The notes: a model not told the origin generated them from the letters alone. DNA of 64,000 nt from Raphanus sativus (GCF_000801105.2 NC_079512.1:34675848-34739847), one strand, 5' to 3'. Positions 49,063-61,172 are shown, counted from the stretch's first letter. Program-made: numbers and translations.

Positions 49063-50085
49063 GGGGGGTGTATTGAACTTGGAATTTTAGGAGATTTTAG
49101 ATTTTAATTAAAATCCCCTGTTATTCAACTAAGAATTTCTAAATACCTTTTCAAATCATGTGTTATTGAACATGAGATTTATGTAAAATTATTAAATTCA
49201 CTTGAAATCTCCTGTTATTCAACTAACAATTTACAAAACTCATATCAAATCCAGTGTTATTGAAATCAAAACAGTTTTTTGAAAACAAAGTAATGAAAAG
49301 GATTCTGGGAGAGTTGACGTCAATTTGTAGTTAAAAATAACGATGGAGAAACTCCACCTCTAGCGTAGTTATTCAGAGAGAGTTCAGAATTAAAAAAAAA
49401 ATCTCTTTAGAAACAGCACAAATATTTCAATTACTTCTCTCTATAATCAATCTTCTACAGTGGGTTTTCTCTCTCAGTTATTGTTTTTGTTTCTACACAT
49501 TGTCTCTGCGTTTATCTTCTTCGCATTGTTCAACGAAATACACATTGAATTCCATCGAAAAGACATTGTTGGAATATATGAGTTTCTCTCTGCCTCTTAC
49601 AAAATCCCTTGATTTCTTATCCCTATATTCTCAATCTCTTTTTTTTTAATATTATTCTCAAGCTCTTTAATTTCTGAGACCCTCTGTTTCGTCTATGAGT
49701 ACTATGTCTATTGCAGTCAACAATAGCTCTGTTTTTTTTCCACCTGTTCACTTGAAATTAAATTGAGGATTTTACATTTTTTTCTCTAAGGTATTGTATT
49801 GAAGAAGTTACGATGTCAAATATAAGATTTTGACTTTAGGAGATGACGAATTTAACTAGAACTATGATCTTGTTCCGGCTGTCGAAAAGAAAAGATAAAA
49901 ATAATCCCAAATCATATAAACTACTCTGAAATCTAGGAATAGTCTTTTCCAAATTGTCAATAGAGTTTTCTTTTTCTTTTTAAAATTTCACCAAAATCAT
50001 CTATATTTACTCAAATTCCTCTCAAATCTCACCAGAACTAAAATCACTCTAAACATTCTCAAATTCTCAATTCAATACATCCCCC
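49063..50085. mobile_element. Non-autonomous PIF/Harbinger-like element, 1023 bp
   Basis: The left terminus GGGGGGTGTATTGAACTTG and the complement of the right terminus GGGGGATGTATTGAATTGA form inverted repeats. TAA flanks both sides (49060-49062 and 50086-50088). Near the left end CCTGTTATTCAACTAA occurs twice and TGTTATTGAA occurs repeatedly, as subterminal direct repeats. There is no transposase frame. The 3-bp TAA duplication suggests PIF/Harbinger mobilisation. Confidence 0.7.
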
Positions 50086-50088
50086 TAA

Positions 50089-52681
50089 AACGTGTCTGAT
50101 AAATATCATTAAAGGTCAGGTCACCACAAAAAAGCCATTTATTGCATAATTTCACAATTAGGATCATAATTTCCCTCACAAAAAGCAAAATATAAAATTG
50201 AATAACTTTGGTCACAATATCTAATCTATATCTTTTGTTAGTTCTTCTATAACGACTTGACCCCTAAGAAGCATCATCTTATACCTTTCCCTAATCTTAC
50301 TTATAAAGTATGAATTTAAATATTTTATCATTTACTTCTAGTGGGTTTTCTGTTTGCTCTGTTCCATTACTTTATTTGAATGAGTTATAACTTGGGGCGG
50401 ACGCAGGTAAAGTATGGCATGTGCCACATAATTTTTTTCTTCTAATTACTCTGAAGATTTTATTCAGATGTTCGTAAGACTAAATATTTGTTGCAATGTG
50501 TACTCCATACTAAATATTATTGGATCTGTCCCCGGGTATAACCCGTATCTTTTGACGACCTTGAATGATTCATAACTCTTAACAGATTTATGTACCTGTT
50601 GAGTTTCTTTGTCAATCTCGACTTCCAATATTATTTTGGAGTTAATATGAAAGTTAAGTGGAAAGCACAGGAGAAAATAATGAAACAATGGAACAAAAGT
50701 ACCAAGTCTCCAACTACAAAACCATCTATTTATTTATAGCTGAGCAGAAATAAAATCATAACTCCAACAAACAACCATGTATTGTCGCAGCAAACATATC
50801 CGACTTTGAGACCAACTTCATCAAACGTAAACTCGCGACTCTTAATAGTATCAATTAATTTCGGCCCTATTTTTCCAAATCTGATTTGATCTTGTCGTCT
50901 AATTATGACACATCAATATGGCTTGGTTCAAGACTTGAGTTTGTCAATTTTATGTTTTCTTTGTCTGTTTTCATTTACTTATTTTTATTTATTTATTAAG
51001 TTCAAAACACGTCTGAAAATGTGTAAAACGACCCTTTTGTTGATGTGACTTTCTGAGATTCAAATAACAAATCACTGCAAGTAGCTCCAGTGAGAATTTT
51101 TTACCATAATTCTGAACTTATATATTAAAGTATGTATATATAATAACCATTATTTAATTAAGAATATGTTATTAATATCTCATTTTGGTTGAGTCTCCAA
51201 GAATTTTAACATACTCATCTACTAATTTATAATATTTATATTATTTAGTACTTTTAGAATTTTTGGTTAGATACAATTAATTAAAATGCTCTAAGATTTT
51301 TAACATTTTAAGCTTTTCTATAGTAACTCAAAAATTTGATTTATTTTATCATCCACTGACTAAAACGACCAAAAAGAAATATATACAGAAAATTGTATAT
51401 ATTTATAATACTAAAATTATGATATTTTATTAATTTATAAAATTATTTGAAATTTTTATAAATTTTAGATTTTTTAAGAAAAATAACTAATTTCATTTTA
51501 AACTAAATTTATTCTTTTATTAATTTTTATATTTGTTCTATGACTCGGTGACATCACCAATTCGACAACCAAAAATTTTTTAACGGTTAAATATCATTGC
51601 GTATTGAAATAATTTGGTCGAAAACTCAGAATTTTGAAAAAATATCTTTTACAATAATATAATATTCATGAAATTTGATAAGAAAAATAAAATAAAATTA
51701 GTTTAAACTCTATTGAAATGTAAAGCCACAAAAACTTTCAAAAATAGAAGAAAAAGATAACAATATTCAAAGTCAACTTTATTGAAAAAGATTATAGGGA
51801 AAGAACAATTTTATTCTTCACTAAATGTTAATTTAGAAAAATAAAAATATGCATTCACTCAAATTCAAGTTGTAGATAGGAGAAAAATAAACCACTACAC
51901 TAAGTGATCTTTGTTATATTTCAATAGAAATGTATTATATATAACCTAAAAATCATAAAATGTCTTAAATATCGTCGAATAATTTTTGTAAAATAACAAT
52001 TATCTAATTTCCAAATATAAGTTTGTATTAGATTATTTAGTATATATGAGATATATATCATATATTATTATCATAAATTTTAGTTAAATTTGTGATTATT
52101 TATTTTCTGTAATTCTAGAACTAATAAATGCTGAAGAAATGCAATTAATGTTTCAAAGTTTATTAATTGATAAATATATATATAAATAAAATTATATTTT
52201 ATTTGTTCTAAAATATACATTTATTAGCTATTAGATTTTTGTAAAAGGTAATATTCCTAAGTTATTTTCTTTCTGTTGCAGTGAGATATTAGTTAGGAAG
52301 TTATATATTACAAATTTATACCTATGCGTTTATTTATATATTTTGTGATTTTTGTCTCTTTTTAATAATCTTCTTTGTTTTTATCTTCCACCATAAAACA
52401 TTCCTTTTCAAATCCATACAACGTATTTTAAATTTACTTTCAACTCTTTTACTGCCGATATACATTACACGTCCTACTCCTAGCCAGGTTATGATTTTAT
52501 TATTATTAAACAAGTTATGATATGCACATTGAGGATTTAAACTTGTTTATAAGATCTGATGAGGTGGTCTATGTTTCACTTACATCGTACTACCCCTCTC
52601 TTTTCTTTATAAGTTGCCTCCGTCTCTTTATCTCTGTGTCCATCATCTTCTAGAGACTTCTTCTTCTCTTTCCTTCAATTG
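50089..52681. other. AT-rich spacer and CBSX5 promoter
   Basis: Mostly very AT-rich DNA. GGGGCGGACGCAGG near 50395 resembles a MITE terminus but I found no partner end. The last roughly 200 bp, with CT-rich sequence, should be the CBSX5 promoter and 5' UTR. Confidence 0.4.
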
Positions 52682-53933
52682 ATGGCACTGTCTCTCCTCT
52701 CATACGACGTCACTGACCTCTGTCTCGCCAAGCCTCCTCTCCGTTGTCTCTCAGCCTCTTCCTCCTCCGTATCCGACGCCATCGCCGCCCTTAAATCCTC
52801 CGAAGGTCCTTTCCTATCCGTCTGGAACTGCAATCACGACCATGATGATGTCGCAGACTGCGAGTGTCTGGGAAAGATATCAATGGCTGACGTCATCTGC
52901 CACTTGTCGAAAGAAGAAGTCCACACACTCTCTGCCTTAAACTCACCTGTCTCAGTTCTTCTCCCGACAAGTCGCTCCCCCGTCCTCCATGTTCAACCCT
53001 CCTGCAGGTTCGTATTCTCGGTTTATATAAAAAAAAACAAAATTTCTCTGTTTTTCTCCGACGTCATTAAGATTAACTTTGATTTGATTCTATCACAGCT
53101 TGGTGGAAGCAATTGATCTGATCATCCAAGGAGCACAGAATCTGATTGTCCCGATTCAGACAAAGACAAGCACCAAGAAGAGACAGCAAAACGACAACGT
53201 TTCAGCCACCACCACCACCACCCACTCGAACGGACAAAGATTCTGCTGGATCACACAAGAAGATATCGTACGATTCCTCCTCGGGTGCATCGCCGCCTTC
53301 TCTCATCTACCTTCGATGTCAATCTCCGATCTCGGCATCATCAACAGCTCACACGCGATTCTCGCCGTCGACTACAACTCCTCAGCCACCGTCGTCGTCT
53401 CCGCCATCTCCCGCGCTCTCGCCGACCAAACCTCCGTCGCAATAGTCGAGGGAGAAGGAGACGATTCGCCGATGTACCTGATCGGAGAAATCTCTCCGAT
53501 GACGCTGAGCTGCTGCGACGAGACGGCCGCCGCGGCGGTGGCGACGCTCTCCGCCGGGTACCTGATGGAGTACTTAGACGGCGTAAACCCGCCGGAGAGC
53601 CTCGTCCAGGAAGTCAGGGACCGTCTTGAGAGTAAGGGACTGATGGGTTTGCTCTCGCTTTTGGACTCTCTCTCGCTCTCGCCGACGTCGGGATATTCGT
53701 CGGATGAAGAGTCTTCTCCGGCGAGGGCGTTTGGGAGGACGATGAGTATGTCGACGAGAATGGCGAGGAAGGCGGAGGCGGTAGTGTGTAACCCGAAGAG
53801 CTCGCTGATGGCGGTGATGATACAGGCGATTACTCACCGTACGAGTTACACGTGGGTGATTGACAAGGATGGGTGTTTTGTTGGCATGGTTACTTTTGTT
53901 GATATCCTTAAAGTTTTTAGGAAATTTTTGTAG
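52682..53933 (+). CDS. CBSX5: CBS domain-containing protein CBSX5-like, 386 aa
   Basis: Exons are 52682-53007 and 53099-53933 (1161 nt). The ATG at 52682 starts MALSLLSYDVTDLCLAKPPL. The protein has the layout of the plant CBSX5/CBSX6 group: divergent CBS motifs with VSDAIAALKSSEGPFLSVWN near the N-terminus, and ISMADVICHLSKEEV. After a Thr/Gln-rich insert come RFCWITQEDIVRFLLGCI and a C-terminal CBS-like end SYTWVIDKDGCFVGMVTFVD. CBS pairs usually bind adenosyl ligands and regulate partners; the target of CBSX5 is not known to me. Exon 2 is GC-rich compared with its surroundings. Order matches AT4G27460. Confidence 0.9.
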
Positions 53934-55039
53934 AATATCTCTTTTCCTTTTTTTCTTTTTTTGTGTGTTTTTGTCGATTGCTAAAACCCAACAAAAAAAC
54001 AATAAAATGTGTTGTTAAGGGTTTTTTTGGGTTGTGTCTGAGTGTGTGGATGAGCCGGTTGGAGTTTGCTATTAATTAAAAAGGAACCAAATATTTCGTT
54101 TTCTTTTCTTTTCACAACAACCAAATATTTTTCGTTTGTTTAAATATATCAATCATTTTTATTTTAGAAAATATCGTAACATTTTGTTATATCAATTATG
54201 AACTTATTTTGCTTTGTTTTATTTAACAACCCGAAGAAGGGATTAAAGAAAGTAAATCACAGTCGTAATGATAGTATGATAACTAATTACCTTTATTAAT
54301 AGGCAACTACTTGATTGTAACTTTAATTGTTTAAAGTTTGAAAACGATTTAACTCCGAGATTAGTGGGGGTGGTGAAAGATATGTTAGTTACATCATTAT
54401 CCTCTTACAAAAGCTATCCAGTAAAAATAAAATAAAAACTGACCTTTCAGATTATTTTAGTTTGTTCGGTATTTAAAGAAAAAGGCTAAATTAACAAAGA
54501 CAAAAGACAGAGCAAAGCAAAGCCATCACCGTCCTTGTCGGTTAAAACCTCTCCATTTAATATCACCACCGCACGTCGAAAAGGCTTCGACTTGTATAGC
54601 GAAATAACATCATCCAATCTCTCATTGGCGATTTTCCTCATCTCGGTACGTTCTTCTTTATCTGTCTTTGTCTGGATTCTCTTTAGTTATTTATTGTTTT
54701 TGATGATTTATGATCAGATTCATCTGCAAGTCCCTCTCTCTTTATGAATTTTAGAGAAGGAAGAGGGGAAATTTAGAGACTCTGTTTTGGCTAAGAGGAT
54801 CGAAATCTGGATCCTGGTTTAGACCGTATCGATTTTCTTGAAATTAAGACAATACTTATCTTTAATTCATACTGATCTAGAATGTTTTCTTGTTGTGATT
54901 AGATTGCAGTAAAACTCTTTGCATTTGCTTATGATTTGACATTTAGAAACACAAGTCACTATTCAGATTAATCAAAACGAATGTAAGATGATAGTTGACA
55001 ATGTTGTGTAGTTCCTTGAACAGATTTTTACATCATCCA
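53934..55039. other. CBSX5 3' flank and RMA3 promoter with a leader intron
   Basis: A probable non-coding first exon of RMA3 ends with CATCTCG before GTACG at 54646. The intron ends at an acceptor GTTGTGTAG at 55011, giving a 366-bp 5' UTR intron. This is inferred from splice signals alone. No other gene is supported. Confidence 0.5.
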
Positions 55040-55783
55040 ATGGAAGGGAACTTCTTCACCACGTCTGATACTCAACAAGCACATGACGATGCCTTCTTAG
55101 CCAAACAAAAACCTAACCTCGTCACGGGTCCAGTTGGAGGAGGTCAAAACGCCAATGAAAGTGGCTGTTTTGATTGCAACATCTGCCTAGACACAGCCCA
55201 TGATCCGGTGGTCACTCTCTGCGGACACCTTTTCTGCTGGCCTTGCATTTACAAGTGGTTGCATGTTCAGTTATCATCCGTCTCCATCGCTCAGCACCAC
55301 AACAACTGCCCTGTCTGCAAATCCAACATCGCCGTCACCTCATTGGTTCCTCTCTACGGAAGAGGCATGTCTTCCGGGTATGGCTCCAAGAAACAAGACG
55401 CAGAGTCCGCAGTAGTAATACCACGGAGACCTGCTCCATCAGCGTTGTACAGTCCAATCACCTCGGCGGCATCACCTCTGAACCACCCAAGGCTACAACA
55501 CCATCAAACAATGTCTCCGACGTTTCACAGCCACAACCAGTACGCCCCTCGTGGCTTCACAACAACGGAATCAACCGACCTTGCGAATGCAGTCATGATG
55601 AGTTTCCTCTACCCGGTGATTGGAATGTTTGGGGACTTGGTTTACACCAGGATATTTGGAACCTTCACAAACGCAATGGCTCAGCCTTACCAAAGCCAGA
55701 GGATGATGCAGCGTGAGAAATCTCTTAACCGTGTATCCATATTCTTCTTCTTCTGCATCATCCTTTGCCTCCTTCTCTTCTAG
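55040..55783 (+). CDS. RMA3: RING membrane-anchor E3 ubiquitin ligase RMA3, 247 aa
   Basis: A single coding exon starts at ATG 55040 (MEGNFFTTSDTQQAHDD). The C3HC4 RING finger uses Cys46, Cys49, Cys61, His63, Cys66, Cys69, Cys90 and Cys93, with FDCNICLDTAHDPVVTLCGH as the core. A Pro/Ser/His-rich linker follows. The conserved FTTTESTDLANAVMMSFLYP then leads to a C-terminal hydrophobic anchor (FFFFCIILCLLLF, about 235-247). RMA proteins are tail-anchored ER ubiquitin ligases homologous to human RNF5 and act in ER-associated degradation, including of aquaporins. An in-frame ATG at 55001 would be used only if the leader intron were retained. Order matches AT4G27470. Confidence 0.95.
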   Translation: MEGNFFTTSDTQQAHDDAFLAKQKPNLVTGPVGGGQNANESGCFDCNICLDTAHDPVVTLCGHLFCWPCIYKWLHVQLSSVSIAQHHNNCPVCKSNIAVTSLVPLYGRGMSSGYGSKKQDAESAVVIPRRPAPSALYSPITSAASPLNHPRLQHHQTMSPTFHSHNQYAPRGFTTTESTDLANAVMMSFLYPVIGMFGDLVYTRIFGTFTNAMAQPYQSQRMMQREKSLNRVSIFFFFCIILCLLLF

Positions 55784-56097
55784 CTCTCTCCCCCTCCCAC
55801 TTGTATAGTTTTTGAAATGTATATAGACTGTAAACGTTATAACAACTATTGTTACATATACGTGCCTGTATCTAAACTTCATGAATATATATTTGTTGGA
55901 GAATCATATGAACTCGTTTATCATCTATTCTATGAGTTGTTGTGTTTGTATCTCTTATATCATATAGTTTATATTTAGAGTAGGGTTTGTATGTGAAGAT
56001 AAGAAGTGAGTTGGTATATTATTTGGTCACATTGCATTAACACATGAAACATATAAACAGAGATGGCCTCTAAGTCCAGCTGCAAGCGTTATGGAAC
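55784..56097. other. Convergent 3' spacer
   Basis: RMA3 3' UTR and the flank of the broken GT14 gene. No other feature. Confidence 0.5.
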
Positions 56098-57511
56098 CTA
56101 TCTGCATTGCCTTTGAGTCAGTTTAGACGGCGAAACAAGTCTGCTAACAAGCCCACTTATCCGGTTAGCTCCTGGACCGGGACTGATCTTTGATCTTGCG
56201 GGAAAACACAGCTCCGCTTGCAATCATCTTATCTGTGTCGTTGTTTTTGAGCGTCAGAGGATGACGTCGGTCCCACCTGATGTAATGCAGGTCACTCTTA
56301 ACCACCGTGCTCGAATACTCTGCTGGTGCATTGCATATCACAGTGTGGAAATAACCTTCCGGTGTGGAGAGGAAGTTTGTGTAGTACATTAACAGAGTCC
56401 ACTGCGTGGAAGATCGTCCCATCCCCAGATGCAGTATTCTACAAAGGAACGAGATAAGACCATCCATGCAGAACCTAAAGTTTCCATCCGAACATGTAAC
56501 TTAGTTGTAATTATTACATCAGTTATAACTGACTTAATGAAACACTAGTTACCAGTGAATGGATAGTTTGAATGCAGTTGGTAGGGTTCTATTAGGTGAA
56601 ACCCAGAAGAGATCTGACTTCTTTGTCAAGTAAAGCGCCGGGTCTATGATCAGAGGCTTTGCTCGTTTCTCTCTAAGAAAAAAGAAAAAGGAAAATTATT
56701 ACAAGAATCACTACTCTTTTGAACACATCTCAAATTAAGAATCATTACTCTTTCCAGGCTAGTTTGCTATAGTGGTCGATAAAGTTGAGGCTCCTGTCCA
56801 ATCCAGCCCTGAGAATGTATGAATAAGATCTGCAAAAAGGTGCACTGATGATCACAAGCCGAGAGATTAGGATACAGGCAAAAGGTACGTTAAACATATT
56901 TGTATACCATCTTGAGTCACTAGAGGATAATCAGAGGCGCTGAGATTGATGAACCAATCCCAATCTTTACTCTGTCTCAATAGAGTGGCGCATGCGTGAA
57001 GCGTATTAGCCACCATCGTTGGTCCACGATATGTGACGAGGTTAGCCTTTGTGATCATGTAAACATTACCAACCTCGCGAAAAACGGGATCTTCACTCAC
57101 ACGTTTAGCCAGCTCAAGCCTCTCTTTAGCAGGAGACTCAAGATCGAGATGAACAACGTATTGGTTCCTTGGATGGTACAATGCTCTCAACACTCTCCAT
57201 AGACTCTCTAAGTCACCTTTTGACCCTGACACTAGATAACCAAAGCGAGGACTAGAGTGTACTGGAGGAGGAGGGTGCGAAGAGGACTGGTTGAGCTTTG
57301 ACTCTGGGAGTTTGATGTTTGTTTCGTTTGTGGTTGATAAATTGGTGGAGAAGATGATTGAGTTAATGGAACGCACGGAAGAGAGGAGACCCATTTTGGA
57401 AAAAAATGCAGCTGTAATGAATATGAACATGAGAGAAACCATTGCTAAAGGGAAAGCGCATCTCTTTTCTGATTTTGAAGAAGCCATATTGAAGAACCTT
57501 TGTGTGATCAT
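56098..57511 (-). pseudogene. Core-2/I-branching (GT14) glycosyltransferase gene with frameshifts and a deletion
   Basis: Exons on the minus strand: 57511-56908, 56829-56749, 56672-56553, then a last exon from about 56490 to 56098. Exon 1 is intact and encodes a short cytosolic tail (alternative ATG at 57487), a Golgi signal anchor (FPLAMVSLMFIFITAAFF) and the GT14 start FGYLVSGSKGDLESLWRVLR through WDWFINLSASDYPLVTQD. In exon 2, between SGL and DRSLNFIDHYSKLAWK, there are 5 extra bases at about 56783-56789. In exon 4, between DDLPR and TLLMYYTNFLSTPEGYFHTV, there are 5 more at about 56398-56402. After MIASGAVFSRK the usual segment of about 50 residues is missing, and the frame changes to PGPGANRISGLVSRLVS. 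The first shift already meets a stop. Family members add GlcNAc or glucuronic acid to Golgi glycans. Order matches AT4G27480. Confidence 0.8.
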
Positions 57512-58939
57512 CACTGATCAAGGTTGCCCCTAACCTACGGCAAATAAGAACCAAAAAGAAAACAGAATTAACAAAAAAAAAGTACACAACAACTAGAGTA
57601 TGAATTTATCATCTAATAATCGATAAGGAAAACAAAAACACAAAGGAGTAATGAATCATAGTGACGTGAGTCGCAATTATGAGCCTATCTAATAATAACA
57701 AGATAAGTCAAAAAGATAAATCTAAGCTGTCTGATAATAAGAGAGGATCTGGTTTCAACTTAGACGAATCAAAACACCTATCTATCAGTGAGCTTAAAAA
57801 AATGTGATCACTACTACCAAAAATAAATACCTGGTTGTTAGTTACTCTCATGGATTTCACGAGATAATGTTTAAAGCTCCGGACACTTCAGTAACCAGGA
57901 GGAGCTGTAAATTTATTTATAGATTGACACCAGGATTTATTAATTAAACTGTACATAAACTTGTTGTCTAGAAAATCGATTAATAAGTCTGAGTTGTCGA
58001 GAAAAAAAAATTCTGTGTGTGAAAGTTATATAATTCATAAAAGAATATCTTATTTATATTTTATTACTAAACCTTAAAAATAAAAATGCGAAACATTAAG
58101 AGGACACATGATTATAGATTTTCTTAAAATTGAAAAATTCTCATATAAAGACAAATTCTCATGTTATACATATTTATTTTATTTTATTCTAGTTAAAAAG
58201 GATTGAGATTATCAAAAATAGTACAATATTATAAATACAAATTATGTTTATATTTAATTGATTTTTTTGTCAAACTTTTCATCCATTTTATATTTTTTGT
58301 CAAATTTCTTATCATCATTTGTGAGAAATTTATAAGAAAATTAAAAATCGATAATAATGTTTGGTAGTTAGTTTAAATTTTTCGTTTTCTACATGAATGT
58401 CTTGAGTTTAATCATGTCCCAAAATAGTGCAGTTCTCTTTGATTTTTGTGTGGGTAATCTTCCATACTGATTGCACCGTGATTCATATAAAGACGGATTA
58501 CTCCAGCCTGGTGGATATGATTATAAACCCTATCGATTGGCCGGCCTTTAACTTCGAGTTAGTCTCTTCTTGGTAAAATACGGTTGGCAAAACTGTTTTG
58601 AAAAATATTGTTATAAATAATCACATGAATTTTAGTCTAATTCGAAAGGATATGTGCATTGATTTGTAGATGAAGTAACTAATAAGTTATCCAAGAAGTT
58701 AATAGATGTTTTAAACTTGTTAGGAGATAAATCTGTTAACAAGTTTCATATACAATATAAAAGCAATTTTTTTTTGATAGAAGCAAATTTTATTATATGC
58801 TTACTAGATATCTATTGCGCTTGAAGAATGTAAAAATAAAAAAAAGTTACACAAAGCTAGTTATATAGATTGAGAATCCTATGAACTTTTAAATCACTAA
58901 ATTTCATTTAAAAGGTGATTATGCATATGCTAAGTTGAT

Positions 58940-59035
58940 TTGTAAATGAATGTATCTTCGGTATACAATTTGACATTATTCTTTTCATCATTTAAAAAAA
59001 AATTGTAAATGAATGTATCTTCGGTATACAATTTG
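58940..59035. repeat. 33-bp exact direct repeat around a 30-bp A-tailed insert
   Basis: The repeat starts TTGTAAATGAATGTATC and ends GGTATACAATTTG; copies are at 58940-58972 and 59003-59035. The insert between them (58973-59002) ends in TCATTT followed by a run of A. The layout is like the retroposon micro-insertions, but the duplication is longer than usual for a target-site duplication. Confidence 0.75.
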
Positions 59036-59119
59036 TTTTTAACATTCCACTAGCTGATTATGATTTTGAGACAATAGAGAGGAGATGATAATACAAATTA
59101 CAAACCAATCACATTATGT

Positions 59120-59232
59120 TATGAAAATAACTCGAAGCTGGGTTTGATTTGCGTGAATAACTTAAAGTTAGAGGGTATGAAAATAACCCGAAGCTGGGTT
59201 TGATTTGCGTAAATAACTTAAACTTAGAGGGT
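59120..59232. repeat. 56-bp tandem duplication upstream of RRP41L
   Basis: Two adjacent units begin TATGAAAATAACYCGAAGCT at 59120 and 59176 and differ at only a few positions. The second unit ends about 40 bp before the telo-box of the RRP41L promoter. Confidence 0.85.
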
Positions 59233-59271
59233 ACGTTGTACAAATACATAACTTTACCTTCTGTTATTGCT

Positions 59272-59280
59272 AAACCCTAA
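59272..59280 (+). promoter_or_regulatory. RRP41L: Telo-box AAACCCTAA in the RRP41L promoter
   Basis: AAACCCTAA (extended here to AAACCCTAAACC) lies about 200 bp upstream of the ATG, just before the CT-rich leader. Telo-boxes near the transcription start mark plant translation and RNA-metabolism genes. Confidence 0.6.
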
Positions 59281-59317
59281 ACCTTCAACGGCGGGTGTTT
59301 GTTTGTATCCTTCTTCC

Positions 59318-59371
59318 TCTCTCTCTCTCTCTCCGCCGCATTACGTCTCTCTCTCTCTCTCTCTCTCTCTC
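59318..59371 (+). repeat. (CT)n runs in the RRP41L 5' UTR
   Basis: Two CT dinucleotide runs separated by CCGCCGCATTACGT. Such runs are common in plant 5' UTRs. Confidence 0.85.
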
Positions 59372-59476
59372 AATCTCTCAGGTAAGCTAGCTAATTCAGT
59401 ATCCTAATTAGACCTCGAGTTTCTTCGTATCAGCACTCAAAGATTCCATTTTTGTTCGCAGCTTAAGCGCAGAACC

Positions 59477-61172
59477 ATGGCAGCGAAACAGGGAGCCGCA
59501 GCTACAACGTATTCACCCAAAATCATGGCGAGAACTCGGCCTCCTATCTTCAAAGGCTCCGACCTCGATTGGACCCGTCCTGATGGTCGTGGATTCCACC
59601 AATGCCGACCTGCCTGTAAAACCTTAACTCCCTTTACTCTTCTTATATCTTTGAACGGTTCAAGAGCTCTCTTGTGAGAGTAACTAGACTTTGAAATTTT
59701 ACTTCTTTGGTGTTTAAAACTGTTTTTTTCTTGTTTGTTTGTTGGTTTCAGTACTTCAAACAGGTGCTGTGAGTGCTGCTTCTGGTTCTGCTTATGCTGA
59801 GTTTGGGAACACCAAAGTCATTGTTTCTGTGTGAGTGTTTAGATAACTAACTATACAACGTGTCTATTTTTATGATTTGCGTGTTCTTTTCATATTCTGT
59901 CAGCTAATTCTGTTCTGTTCTATTTGGGCTTCTTCTTCTGTTAGATTTGGGCCAAGGGAGAGTAAGAAAGCAACGAGTTATAGTGATGTTGGTAGATTGA
60001 ATTGCAATGTTAGCTACACTAATTTTGCTTCCCCGACCCTTGGTAGTCAGGTATGTGAGTTTTACACCTTAGTCTCTGTGTTTCCTTGTTTCATCATATT
60101 GGTTTATATATGTGTGGTGCTATTCAGGGGACTGATCACAAAGAGTACTCATCAATGCTTCACAAAGCGTTGGAAGGCGTAATCATGATGGAGACGTTCC
60201 CAAAGACAACTGTTGATGTTTTTGCGCTGGTTCTTGAATCTGGAGGCAGTAAGTCTCATCACTCTGTTCTTTCTTTTAGTCTCAATAGTACTCAAAATGC
60301 TCCTGTCAGATTTCTTATACGAGAAAAAAACCAAAATCTGGTAGATAACTTGTGGAAGCATAGGAGTACGGTACACGTGGAGTTTAATTATAGATGCAAT
60401 TTAGTACTCGTTGTTTGGTATATTATATTATTGGATTGTAATTGTAATTTGTATTGTATTGCAGGTGACCTCCCGGTTGTGATATCATGTGCTGGTCTTG
60501 CTCTAGCAGACGCCGGGATTATGATGTATGACCTTATCACAGCTGTCTCAGTGGTATGTTACAATTGTTCCCACCACTTCCTCTGCATTATCTCTCGAGT
60601 TTATTGCACAAGTCAAAAAAGTAACACACACTGAAATAAACATGAGACATATAATATACCTACTGTTTTATCTCTTAACTCCAAAACACTGACTGAGATT
60701 ATCGTTTCTGCGATATTTTAAAAAGTCTTGCATAGGGAAAAGCCTTATGATTGACCCGGTTACAGAAGAGGAAGGATGCGAAGATGGAAGCTTCATGATG
60801 ACGTGCATGCCTTCTCGGAGTGAAATCACTCAGCTGACCATCACTGGTGAATGGACAACGCCTAACATTAACGAGGTATGTCTTTCAATTAATACTTTTT
60901 TTTTCCTCCTTTTAGTTGCTTCCCAGGGTTAGAGACAACATAACTTTCTTTTCTCGCGTTCAATACATTTGTAATCATCAAAATCCGACCAAAAGATGTG
61001 TGGTTGACATATTTATATTTGCACCTAATTGGGTGATAGGAGCGTGTAGACATGTTTAACAAACAAACATCGAAATTTGCAGGCAATGCAGCTTTGCGTG
61101 GATGCTTGTTCCAAACTTGGAGAAATCATGCGTGATTGTCTGAAACAGGCTGCCTCAGCTTCAGATGAATGA
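59477..61172 (+). CDS. RRP41L: Exosome RRP41-like 3'-5' exoribonuclease family protein, 257 aa
   Basis: Seven exons: 59477-59615, 59752-59830, 59945-60050, 60128-60248, 60465-60553, 60726-60875 and 61083-61172 (774 nt). This is an RNase PH-fold protein. It shows WTRPDGRGFHQCRPA, LQTGAVSAASGSAYAEFGNT (exons 2-3), KVIVSVFGPRESKK, VDVFALVLESGG, DLPVVISCAGLALADAGIMM and PNINEAMQLCVDACSKLGEI. The Arabidopsis counterpart RRP41L acts in cytoplasmic mRNA decay, including decay of seed-maturation transcripts during germination. Exon 6 uses an acceptor AAAAAG at 60725; a nearby CATAG would delete residues conserved in the family, so I rejected it. Order matches AT4G27490. Confidence 0.93.

Larger units (their letters stand above)
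57512..59271. other. AT-rich spacer between the divergent GT14 and RRP41L genes
   Basis: Contains the GT14 promoter, a 33-bp exact duplication at 58940-58972 and 59003-59035, and a 56-bp tandem duplication at 59120-59232. No gene is supported. Confidence 0.45.

Noticed and set aside
50395..50410. MITE terminus GGGGCGGACGCAGG
   Set aside because: Resembles ends of hAT-type MITEs but no partner terminus or 8-bp duplication was found nearby.
58761..58790. Poly(T) insertion with AAGCAA on both sides
   Set aside because: The repeat is only 6 bp in AT-rich DNA and could be chance.
60737..60741. Alternative splice acceptor CATAG for RRP41L exon 6
   Set aside because: It would remove the SCIG residues that are conserved in the family; the acceptor at 60724-60725 keeps them and the frame.
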